Shown here: one piece after another, positions 1 through 10,449 of the stretch | How the letters are laid out: each line of letters begins with the position of its first letter | Numbering within the stretch: position 1 is the first letter of the stretch | Source: Pigoraptor chileana | Lineage: Eukaryota > Opisthokonta > Filasterea | DNA: 31,119 bases | NCBI GenBank assembly: GCA_943704495.1 | Contig: CALSCR010003772.1 | Location: 1 to 31,119 of the forward strand | Reading direction: 5' to 3' | Made by a program: the position numbers and the translations under genes | Notes under the pieces: model-generated | Told to the model about the DNA's origin: nothing | The model's input: only the letters and a program-made list of their open reading frames with translations | The model's database searches: none

Positions 1-52
1 AAACATACGTACATTACATAAACAACAAAAAACACAGTCAACTCTACACAAA

Positions 53-113
<61 letters not shown>

Positions 114-3100
114 AGTCATGGCCCACCTCCCACTCGTCGTTGTCCATCGCAGTTTCAAGCAACCGAGCCGCATACTGTGCAAAAGCGAGACAGAGCGAGA
201 TGTGACACATGTCAACAAACACGACTAAAATGTGATTTCGCCGTCACAATAGACACAAGATATCGATTATGTTTGGGCCACGAGAATACGGAGATGTACC
301 ACACAAAGTAAACACACACATACATACACATACACACATGCAAGAGGATAGATGAACATTTATAACAATATCGCACCTGCTCGCTCACGGACGTCGGCTC
401 CAGTGCCTGAAGAATGAGAAGATATGACGCCGCCGTTTTGAAGCGCTTTGTTGCGAGACATTCCTGACAAGTGATTAAAATAGCCGCACTCTCGGTTAAT
501 TCAACGGGCACAATGACAGATGCACTTCCCGAGCGATAGGTGGTTGGAGAGCATCAAAATAGGGAGAAAAGGGAGAGAAAGAGACTGTGTGTGTGTGCGT
601 GTGTATGTGTGAAAGGAGAAGGTGAGTAGGGTAATATAGGATGCACCGACATAACGACAGAGAGAACCCACATCAAAGAGCGTCGCCGGTTCGCCGACAA
701 TCGAGAAGAGATAATCCCACAACGCCACTTCCGTCTTGCGCGCACAATGCACAATAACCTCCAAAAACTGCGGAAACTGCCCAAGAAAGTCAACGACGCG
801 AGGGAGGAGGGCATCTGCGTGGTTCAAAGTGGTTGTGGAGTTGCATTTGTCAACGTGAGTAGTGAGGTACATGACATGCTGCCAATTCAAAGGACGTCAC
901 GGGAAGCGGGCTACTGCCGTATACGCAAAGACACACAAAAACACACACACACACATACATACATCTACACACGCACGCACACACACACACACACACACAC
1001 CTGAGCGGAATCCAATCATTGTCTCTGCTTCGGCCTCGAGCACCTCGTGCAGAATGAGTTCAAGTGCGTGGCCAAAGTAGGGCAGTCCCATACAACTGCG
1101 CGCGACAGACACGGCGTGCCGGTCCATTCTGTTTGTTGTTGTGCAGTTGTTGTTATTGTGGAATGAAAGCGGGTGCGACCTTCAGTACTCAAAACGCCAC
1201 ACTGGACTCCAAAGAGAGAGAGAGAGGGAGAGAGTGAGAGATTCCATGTGATAGAGTATCGTATGGAAGTGATGTGTGTGCCCGTCTCTAAAATTTGCTT
1301 CGCTCTAGACAAGCCAGACGGATCACAAACACACACACACACACACACTGATAGTGATGACGTAACAGCTGGCACTCACCCTCGTCGGAGCAATTGCCGT
1401 AGTATGTGATGTAAATACGTAAATGTCTGCAAACGGAAAATCGAAGCGTTTTGTAAATCAATTTTCGTTCCTAACGCGCCATATATAAAAGGTAATGCAA
1501 TCCACTCACTATGCCAGAACTTTGCCATAACAGGTAGGGCGTACTGCCATAACAGGATAAATCAGGCACCGCATTGCCGCATATGAAGAGGTGCACGCGT
1601 ATTTTTGCATCGACAGATACCAAATACGCACCTTTTGTTCAAGCACGCAAAAGGGAAAGCCGGTGGTTGCGTCACCGTGCTCAAATGACGTCTCCTCGAC
1701 GATGCCAAACACAACGGCGTCCCCAAAATATGTGCCTGTTCAAAGCGATTCAACACAATCGTCAGAGAAGAACACACACACACACACACATGCACACATA
1801 CACACATACAGCCATGTAACCATGGTCATCACACACGCGTGAATATGCGCACATATACAGAAAAATCATTCACATTCGTGTGTACTCCATTGACAACTCA
1901 GCACTTACACAGAGGGAAAAAGTCGAGGGAGAACGAGACCATGATGCGCCGATAGAGGCCGTTGATACCGCCGTCGTTGTGCTCGTCGTCGCAAAACAGG
2001 GGAAGCCACACCTGATGCGAGTGCATGGACAGACACACGCAGACACAGTTGCTATTGTCAGAACCAATTTTCAAATACAGACACACACACATACGCACAT
2101 ATATATAATATATGTTTTATATGCACTGAGTGCCACAGATATGAACGTCGTCGATGTCTCTTATGCATCCCCGTGAAAGATAGAGACAGAGATTGAGACA
2201 TGCAGAGACAGACCGAGACGAACATAGAGCACATCGAGACAGACAGGGGAACGTGAGTAACAGTATAGAGATATGCGTGGGATTCAAGTCAGTGTCTGAG
2301 CGATGTGACCATGGACTACACAAAGAGAGAGAGAGGGGGAGAGAAGCAGGCCCACCTTCATGCCCTGCGAGCCGCATCCCATACAAATGGCCTCTGACAA
2401 GTGCCGCCGTCCGGGGCTTGCAGAGTGCGGTGGAATCCACAGACTCTCGACAGATGACGCAAGAACAGAGGGCGATGACATCATCTTGACCTGTGGGGAC
2501 ACAAACAGCAACAATGAAGAGAGAACATCGGCAAGGAATGCTAAGCAATTGTTTACATAATAAAACAACACACATAAGTAATAAACAAAATCAACACACA
2601 GCACATATCGCAAAACTGCGAATCACAGCAAAGACTAGCCTTTTGTAGTCAATACCAACAAGCTCACTTACAAACAAACGCAACAATGGCACAAGAAAAC
2701 AGAGAACCTATGACCAACGATGTGCCAGCCGCAACCCTAGCACCAAACACAAAGCTTATCCAACCCTAGGCATACCCCAAGGCATAACCCTAGGCACAAA
2801 ACTGCTCAACCGACCTCATTTTCCATTCCACGCATCGACAGAACGGGCAAGTCAAACATCAGCACTTTGCCCGCAACATTCGCAAGCAGAGTGAGCGGCC
2901 CACGTGTGCCTGCCGACAGCGAGCATAGCGTGTCGAGAGTGGGGGAGAATGAGCAGAGACAGTTGCAATGTAAATACAAACTTCAGAATAAACATTCTCA
3001 AAGCAAACATTCACAACCACACATGCACATTCACACTCATATAAATATGCACATATGACATACCTTGCTCGATGAAGAGCGTCGTGAGAGCAATTGACGT

Positions 3101-3226
3101 CACTGCAATGCCCGGTGGAATGTGCTCCGCGAGAATCACGGTCGAAATGTATCGGACGTCGACTGCAATCATAGTGCGATTGATAATGTCAGACACACAA
3201 ATAGAGAGACCCTTGTACACACACAC

Positions 3227-3260
<34 letters not shown>

Positions 3261-4984
3261 TATACATATGTAACTTTTATATGCAACTATAAAATTGGGA
3301 TCATATCAAGGGAACCCAGCATGTACGTGCACACCGCTTGTACCTCAATGTCAGGCATCAAACACACACACACACGCACCTTCATTTTCCGAGTCGTTGT
3401 GCATCGTGCATATTGTGAGAGTGCGGTCGTTTGTGTAGACAACCAGATGGTCTCCATGGACGTTCAAGAGCACAAGTGACCGCTCCAGTGCCTCGGCGTG
3501 GGATATGCTCGCATTGTCAAAGGGAGCCGACCGCGGGTACCATCGCAGCTGAACGACACAAGGGTCACGTGGAGTGTCCAGTTCAATCTCAAGGCAAAGG
3601 CGCGACTTCTTGAATCAAACTAACCAGGGATCATATGCACACACACACGCACACGCACACGTGCACACACACGCACGCACACGCATACACACACACAAGC
3701 CCAGACACAAGAAACAGACACAAAAAGGCAAACACACACCTCATCGGTTCCCGTGAGCGCATTCTTGCATCCCACAACAATGAAATCCCGCCACCACGCA
3801 AGGGCTTTGCAGGAAATTTCACGCTCCTGGAACATGACCATGGCAATGCATTACAAACAAGTTGGCGGATCCCATGCGAAGAGTGAAACGAGATGAATTA
3901 GATGCATATTAGGGTGAATCGGAGATAACGCAGAAGGATAGAAAGTGCAAGTGTGCGCCGGCATAATTACACTAGGATGCCTATGCTAAGTATATGATGA
4001 TGGATATGCACAACAGATTTGTGTGTATGTGTGTGTGTGCATACATGCCCGCACACTCTGCACAGCTTTCCACTTGCCTGGTTTTGGTTGCCAAACAACT
4101 TCCACCGCCGCGTCCCAATCGCATACTGAGCGAGACCAGTGCGACCCGCAACGGCCACAAACTGCCCGCCATCCGACACCGCCGCCAGCTGTGTGTGGTG
4201 AGACATGAGTACACATGAGTGTGTGTGTGTGTATGCGTATTTTGTGTGAACACTGTGAGCAATAGTGCAACACACACATATACATATTATGGCGTGAAGC
4301 ACATCTGGAAAACTATTCATACACGCAACATCCGATCCAACACATCCGAGACACAAATCCGCACACATCCACGCGCACACGCAATCCACACAAACAACAC
4401 ATCACACACATGCACATCCACACACACATCACACCACACATGCACATCCACGAGCAGACACATGCATATCCACGGGCACAAAAATGCACATCCACGCGCA
4501 CACACGCACCCGCACAGGCCAGTTGTCAACCATGTAGCTGAGAGGGAGCTGCACAGTCTGCCATTGCAAATCGGAAAGTCTATCGGAAGATTTTGGCTGC
4601 TGAGGATCAATCGGAAACCCATTTTCCGCAAAGTAAAATATGCGGTCCTCGCCGTGAAGAAGTAGTCGGTTGTGGTTCGACTGCGAGAGTGAAACGCACC
4701 AAACGTAACACACACACACACACACAGATACACACGACAAAGGCAACAAGAACAAGGGAACAAACCGATTTAAGTTTCAATTCAATGTCTTTTCGCAACA
4801 GAAATGTACCACTACAACTCAATCAGATACAGACAACTCAATCAGATACAGACACCGAGAGAAGTGCGTGAGTGGACACTCGATCAGAGCAAATGGACAA
4901 GTGGTGTGAATGAAAAGACAGATTGAACAACTGTAGTGCATTACGAGACACATGCTTAGTCTTTGTTTGTGTGTGTGTATATAT

Positions 4985-5034
<50 letters not shown>

Positions 5035-8000
5035 GTGGGTGTGGGTGTAGGTGTCTATCCATAAATACACATATATAACACAACGTGGTGTGTGCATGAG
5101 CGTCCTGAAATGGTTTCGCCAAAGGGATCACACTCACAGCGACTGGATTCGAAATGAGCGCACTCTTAACGAGCGAAAACTGAACAATTTCGTTGCCAGT
5201 GGCAACGTCCGCACGTCGTCGCGCCGTCGACTTCGGGACGTCATTTGCACTGTCACCGCCAGAGCATATTGGGATGGCAAGCAGCGAGTAGCCCTCACGC
5301 CCCCATGCAAGCGCATGAAACCCGCAGTGCGACAGTCGACGCACATCCGACGGTGTCTCATTGTCGCAGCTGCGAACAGAGTGGGAGTGAATGTGGATGT
5401 GGATGTGGATGGGGATGTGTTGTGTGTTTTGATTGTGCGTTTTTTAAATGATTAAGTTATTAATAAAGGCCATGCGCATGTGATCGCACACACCACACAC
5501 CACACACATACATACACACACAAAGCAACGGTAAACCAGCGACGCACCTCCGCTTCGAGTACCCGAGTGTGCAGTAGAGGAGGCTTCCAAACGCGGACCA
5601 CACAGAGAGCCCGCAGTGCTGCCACGCCACCGCCAGTGCACGCCCATCGGCCGCCCACACAAGCGACGACACTCTGCCCGGCTTCACGTGGGGAAAGTTC
5701 TCGGAGGGAATTGATAGCCAGTGCAGCTGACGCAGTTCGTGCGTCACTTCATCCAGTTGGCACACGACAATGTCGCCGCTGTTGGTGTGGTCACGTGGAA
5801 TGCGTGAAAAAAACACATGGAGAAAAAGTGAGTGGTGGGTTTGCGAAAGCTAAAGTAGCGAGTGACATCGCCTCTGTGCGTGTGTGCGTGTGCGTGGATT
5901 CACGCTTGTGCGTATATGCGCAATGAACATATGCATGTACAAAATATATGTGTATGTATGCGAATTGTGTGTGTTTGATGTATGAATGTGTATGTGGATA
6001 TTGTGTGTGTGATATTGTGTGTGTGACCCACCCTTCGCAACCAACGGCAATCAATCGCAGTTTTGCATTGACGGCAATCATCGTTGCATTCGCCACACCG
6101 CCCACCCAAAACCCCTTTTGACACGCACGTGATGTGGGCAAAAAAGTGCACAGAAATAAGACAGTTAATACACAGACGAATTCACACACACTCCAACATA
6201 CAATTCACGCGCAGGTATCCGTGGCATGTTATACACTCTACGCAAAATATCACTCAAAAAAAAAGAAGAAAGGATGTGAAGGGCCTATCCGATGCTATGA
6301 AAGCAATGCCACAGAGGCAAAGCGGAGATGTAGGACTAGTATGCCGACAGGTCCACAATAGTGGGTATGGTAAAACCCAGTTCAAGGGCAAGGGGAAGAG
6401 AGAGTGTGTATGTGCGCACAACAACACACCTTCTTCCCTCCGGACGCAGTTGACAGTATGCACAGCGCGCGTCCATCGGAGAGCACGAGGGCAAAGCAGT
6501 TGATTGACCGCTTGTAGTCCATTGCACACACAATTGTGTTGTCTGCAAACACCCACACACACACACGCACACACGCACACACACATACATACACACACAC
6601 ACACCAAATCACATGAGCGTCAGCGTGCAAGTATATTTGGGCATACAGAACGCAGAAGGCAATTTGACAAGGGGTTGCATTGCAACAAAGACACGCACAT
6701 GATGCTTTCGACTCAGCCGGCATTTCGTTTTTTCCCGGCGATAATGATAAATTTTTTTGAGCATATTTTTAAGACATAACACACACGCACCTGGAATGCC
6801 ATCGGTGCCATCAGCAAAAGTGACGTCCTTGAGCAGAATGATGTCCTCTGGGTCCACCGCGCACGACCAGCGCACCGGAAGAAGAGACCCCGCAACAGTT
6901 GCCACCACAACGCCCTCACGCTGACTCACCACGCTGTGTGTGTATGTGTGTGTGTGTGTGTCCAGTTGTATGCACATGAGTATGTATGTGTGTGCAATGA
7001 CAAGTATGGCCGTGCATGTATGTACGTGCATGCACACATGTGAGTGCATGTTTTTTTTTGTGCGATTACACACAATAGCAAATACTGCATTCGTGGAATT
7101 GAGTTTGGTGACTATTCATCCATTCGACCCCCTTTGCAAAGAACGGCCCCAATATGTCGTTGAAAGCGAGAGTGTCCTCAGCAGCATCCACACCACATAC
7201 CACGTGATGCCGTCTTTGATGCTGCACGAGCCGCGGAGGCGGAGGTTGTGCTCCCTCACCCACGCCCCTTCACCCATTCCAGGCGTCGCAGTGAATGACG
7301 ACGCGCTCGCCTTCTCAGTCATATTATACACGCGCGCACCCGAGCTGAACCGTGCGGACACATCCTCGAAAAAGAGTATTTGATCCTTCGTCGTCTGCTC
7401 CGGTGATGAGGGTTGAGGGCGAAAAGTGATGGATGAGTGACGAGTGAATGCAAGTTGGCGGGCGATTCAAAACATCAACATCAAGTCACACACACACGCG
7501 CACATTCACTCACACACTAACCAGAACAAGAAAAAGGCAGGAGAAATATTGTATAGAACAAAGCCAAGGGAAAGTAAGTGACACAATGTGGCATGCAATT
7601 GAGTGACGTCACACACTCCATAGGCAGCGTGAGACCTTCAGTACTCGAAGCGCCGTCGGTGCAAGCCCCATGAATTTCTTCCTCCATAGACAAAGAGAGG
7701 CGATACGCGTCTGCGCGATGCGTCTCTAATTGAACGCAAATACATACATCACTCTGTCTGTCGCAATAGCTCACCGTAACCGCAATAACAGTGGAATCAA
7801 ATTTCCACACAACCTCGACATTTTCGCCATGCTCTTCGATCGACTCTTTCGAACGGGTAATCGACGCAACCAACGCGCGTGGCTGCATACATTCAGCACA
7901 CATCCATCCACACATCGTAGAATTATTGTGTGAGATGGGTGCACGGCCTATGTCTAACAGAATCAATGACCACTTTTTGGCGCAATTTTGCAGACAACGC

Positions 8001-8266
8001 AAAACCCATATCACATGCATCAAACACTTACGAACAGAAAGACGTTACATAAAAAACCAATGCAAATGTGGCATCAACCAGGGAGAATAACATTCAGAAT
8101 CTGGCAGCATGTATCACGCACGCACCCTGTCTTCCCACAGATATACGGTTGTGGCCGACAGCGACACAAAGAGTGAGCCATCCAAATTCGTTTTGACGGA
8201 AATGAGCGGGGATTTCGAACCGTCGTTTGCGTCGAACACACGCGGCCATCCATGCGTGAAGTACAT
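1..8266 (-). CDS. RIC1: RIC1 homologue, Rab6/Ypt6 GEF subunit (3' end outside window)
   Basis: Ric1 pairs with Rgp1 to activate Rab6/Ypt6 on Golgi membranes. The start codon is at 8266, opening with [11 protein letters not shown], like the MYFLSGWPKR start of animal RIC1. Twenty-three exons can be placed (minus strand, high to low): 8126-8266, 7775-7882, 7340-7394, 7201-7267, 6791-6933, 6430-6542, 6032-6114, 5548-5778, 5138-5369, 4516-4680, 4078-4188, 3740-3826, 3380-3608, 3064-3162, 2815-2909, 2356-2490, 1909-2011, 1632-1735, 1380-1426, 1001-1128, 672-814, 377-463, 127-174. They total 2754 nt, 918 codons, with all phases consistent. The N-terminal beta-propeller (about residues 1-480) includes [17 protein letters not shown]; the RIC1 domain starts near 655 and includes [20 protein letters not shown] and [16 protein letters not shown]. 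Exon 4 (7201-7267) and the 2815 donor are the least certain boundaries. One intron has a GC donor. About two-thirds of the usual family length is present. Confidence 0.95.
59..107. repeat. (CA)n microsatellite
   Basis: Uninterrupted CA dinucleotides lying just beyond the last visible RIC1 exon, inside its next intron. On the RIC1 sense strand it reads (TG)n. Confidence 0.97.
926..1000. repeat. RIC1: CA-rich microsatellite touching the RIC1 exon 20 donor
   Basis: The CA tract runs directly into position 1001, the 3' end of RIC1 exon 20. On the sense strand the intron therefore begins with an uninterrupted GTGTGTGT run and the 5' splice site lies within the microsatellite. Confidence 0.9.
1177..1198 (-). 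repeat. Dispersed 22-bp motif, copy 1
   Basis: On the minus strand this reads GGCGTTTT followed by the core GAGTACTGAAGGTC. It lies in the RIC1 intron between exons 19 and 20. It is identical over 22 bp to the copy at 28418-28439 and differs at two positions from the copy at 7633-7654. Confidence 0.85.
3226..3268. repeat. (TA)n microsatellite in a RIC1 intron
   Basis: Imperfect TA dinucleotide run in the intron between RIC1 exons 13 and 14. It is a likely site of length polymorphism; no other function is visible. Confidence 0.9.
3827..4077 (-). other. RIC1: GC-AG intron of RIC1 (251 nt)
   Basis: Exon 11 (4078-4188) ends in CAG and the intron begins GCAAGT, the strong consensus seen in GC-AG introns. 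Exon 12 begins after TTCCAG at 3826. Exon 11 is exactly 37 codons and both borders are phase 0. The join gives [11 protein letters not shown] followed by [15 protein letters not shown], matching the family order. No GT near this point keeps the frame. Confidence 0.85.
4961..5060. repeat. Compound (TG)n/(TA)n microsatellite with GTGGGT repeats
   Basis: A TG run turns into TA repeats spanning about 4989-5030, then short GTGGGTGTGGGTGTAGG units. It lies in the RIC1 intron between exons 9 and 10. Confidence 0.9.
7633..7654 (-). repeat. Dispersed 22-bp motif, copy 2
   Basis: Second copy of the 22-bp motif, in the RIC1 intron between exons 2 and 3 and in the same orientation relative to RIC1 as copy 1. 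It has two substitutions relative to the other copies, in the AAAA tract next to the core. Confidence 0.8.
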
Positions 8267-9177
8267 CTTCGAACGCGCACCCCGTCAATTGGGATGCCGC
8301 CGACCGCGACAACAGTTGATTGGAGCGGAATCGGCCCCCCCAAATTGCAGTTCCGCTCTCACTCAACTCAGGCCATTCCCATCGAAAGTGGATGCGAAAG
8401 ATATGTGATGCCAAATACTTCAAACACCTTCCTCAAACAGCGGAGATGCAAATACAACTATTAAGGTATGCACAGCTTACAAATAAAATAATAACCCCCA
8501 GCAATAGATCCTAAAGATCAATACAGCCCTCGTTCTTTGCAAAGGTATACCAAAAGTGAAAGGATGGATGGTGGGTGCAAGCATAAATATGTGGTGTGCA
8601 TATGCTACAGGAGCACAAGTACCAAAGTAAAGTAATACATCTGCTAAACCGCGACTGAGTAGTATTGAGGACTGAAAGAAAGAAAGGAAGAACCGCCGCG
8701 TGACTTCAGTCAAAAACTGCACCAAATTCCGCCCCGTGCGATTAATTTGTAATTGGCAGTGAAAGAGGGACTGTTTTGGGTGGGTATGTTCAGATTAATT
8801 CGCCGGTGCGCGGTTTAAGCAGGCCCTTAGTACCGATCTGCCGAGATCTCGGGCTGAGTGGTCAATGGGTGGAATAAGTACAGTTGTGGACTGTTGGTGG
8901 TGACAGGGAATTCCCCGAATAAGTAGCTTAGTTGGCGGACTGTAGCTGGCACTGAAAATGCGACCAATTGTACCAACGACTTGTAACAGCGGACGTCACT
9001 CACTGGCCGCCAGAATTCAACGGCACAACAACACATGACACTACAACTGCACGCGGGGGGGGGGGGAGGGGGCGTGATAGCGAGAAGTGCTATAATTGCA
9101 TTTTTATATATGTGCACGCACGGAGAGAACCTTGATGCTATCAACTGTGAGTTTGTGTGCGTGGAAAGGAAATTGAG
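8267..9177. other. Spacer between RIC1 start and F-box relic (no gene seen)
   Basis: This is the head-to-head interval between the RIC1 start on the minus strand and the F-box reading frame on the plus strand, so RIC1 promoter elements should lie in its left part. Reading frames here are short and lack recognisable protein features. The only notable structure is the G tract at 9055-9072. Confidence 0.6.
9055..9072 (+). repeat. Poly-G tract (G12-A-G5)
   Basis: Twelve consecutive G, one A, then five G. With 17 of 18 bases G it could form a G-quadruplex in single-stranded DNA or RNA. It lies about 105 bp upstream of the F-box start codon. Length may be affected by sequencing error. Confidence 0.9.
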
Positions 9178-10041
9178 ATGTCTGGCCGTGTGTTGTTTTG
9201 CGATCTTCCTTTGGAGGTTGTGGTCTGGCACGTGGTCGCGTTCCTTAATCAGCCTGACGACATTTATGGCGCTCAATTGCGTCAATGGACACTGACTTCG
9301 TCGTGCGTTGAGGCATCTTTGCAACTACAAACTGACAAGACTCGCCTGCCGCTCCTTTTAACAATCTGTCCTTTCGCGACTGTGTATTGTCTGTTCTCCC
9401 ACGTAATCGCATCGCGATTATACACTGAATGTAGCGACTTGATTGTCGATCCCGTTGATGTGTCTCCGCTGGGCCACTGGTGTGCACACCCTCAATCTCA
9501 GCCACTTTGGAGCATTGGATTATGTGTGTGCTTTGGGTGGCGTCCACACCCTCGATCTCAGTGGCTGAGCTAAAGTGGTTGATGTGTCTGCATTGGGTGG
9601 CGTTCACACTCTGAAACTCAGGAAGTATTTTGATGTGTCTGCATTGGGCGGTGTCCACACTCTAGAGCTCAAGGGATGCTGGCGGTTGATTGATGTTTCT
9701 GCATGGGGTGGTGTCTATTGTCTCGATATCAGTGGGTGTGAGCAGGTGCTTGATGTGTCTGTATTGGGCGCTGTCCACACTCTCACCCTCACCGGGTACA
9801 GCCGGTTGATGTGTCTGCATTCGGGGTGGAGTTCATACCCATACCATCTGTGGCTGCTCAAGTGATTGACAGTCAGTTGTATCACCAAGGATTGTGCATG
9901 GCGGCTGTTGATGCCTTGCACTGGTCACGTGCAGCGATCCAGTTCAGCCTGCTGGGTATGTACACGGCGGGCACGGCGTGCGCCCAGCAAACTGCGGAAG
10001 GAAGCTACACATCGCCTTGTGACAGCAGTTTGCTTTGTTAG
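9178..10041 (+). pseudogene. Decayed F-box protein with 20-residue leucine-rich repeats
   Basis: From the ATG at 9178, residues 5-35 resemble an F-box: LFCDLPLEVVVWHVVAFL, then a DD pair and LRQW. F-box proteins present substrates to SCF ubiquitin ligases through Skp1. From about 9457 a 60-bp unit recurs, coding for the pattern DVSALGGVHTLxLxGCxxL. Unit starts near 9457, 9521, 9581, 9632, 9692, 9752 and 9808 are spaced 64, 60, 51, 60, 60 and 56 bp. Two spacings are not multiples of three, so the repeat frame shifts inside the array, and one repeat contains a TGA. Mid-repeat shifts are better explained by decay than by introns. An open frame continues to 10041 without recognisable features. 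I recall related repeats in various protists and large DNA viruses, but origin cannot be settled here. Confidence 0.7.
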
Positions 10042-10449
10042 CAGTAATTGGTGGGGTTACTCGCACTCAGCGAATATTGTCCACACAAGGACTCCTCCAC
10101 AACACAACACGAGAGAGAGAGAGAGAGAAAGCTGTGTGTAAATTCTAAAGAGAGAGGGGGGAGGGGGGATCTCTTGTCTCCTGTCTCCTGTCTGCTGTCT
10201 GCTGTCTGATGGAAACGGCAAAGTGGCAGTCAAGTACACATGCATCATATATTGGCACGTGCGCACGCATACGCAAAGCAGCAGCTGTTAAACACAACCA
10301 AACTCATTCTCGCCCAACGAACAGCAGATATGGCACAGGCCCATTCGCATCGCTCTATGGCAATTTTCGCGATTGTGCGTCAATCACCCCCAACCCCGGG
10401 ACGACGGCACTGAAACCGAACCAAAAGACGGTTGCTCTCGGGTGCTTTT
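10042..10449. other. Convergent spacer between F-box relic and RagA
   Basis: No gene is visible. The interval has GA-rich stretches (10109-10130 and 10149-10170) and the heptamer repeat at 10170-10208. It should contain the RagA 3' untranslated region on the minus strand. Confidence 0.6.
10170..10208. repeat. Tandem heptamer (TCCTGTC / TGCTGTC)
   Basis: About five consecutive 7-bp units: TCTTGTC, TCCTGTC twice, then TGCTGTC twice. The stepwise variant pattern suggests local slippage. Confidence 0.85.

Noticed and set aside
597-7000. Many frames coding runs of THTHTH or CVCVCV
   Set aside because: These are translations of CA/TG microsatellites within RIC1 introns, not genes.
8094-8423. Minus-strand 109-residue frame at the RIC1 start
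   Set aside because: It is in the wrong frame. The frame giving [11 protein letters not shown] and [20 protein letters not shown] matches RIC1 and splices in phase.
9457-9850. 60-bp repeats as a possible CRISPR array
   Set aside because: Units are contiguous with no unique spacers, code for a leucine-rich protein repeat, and the genome is eukaryotic.
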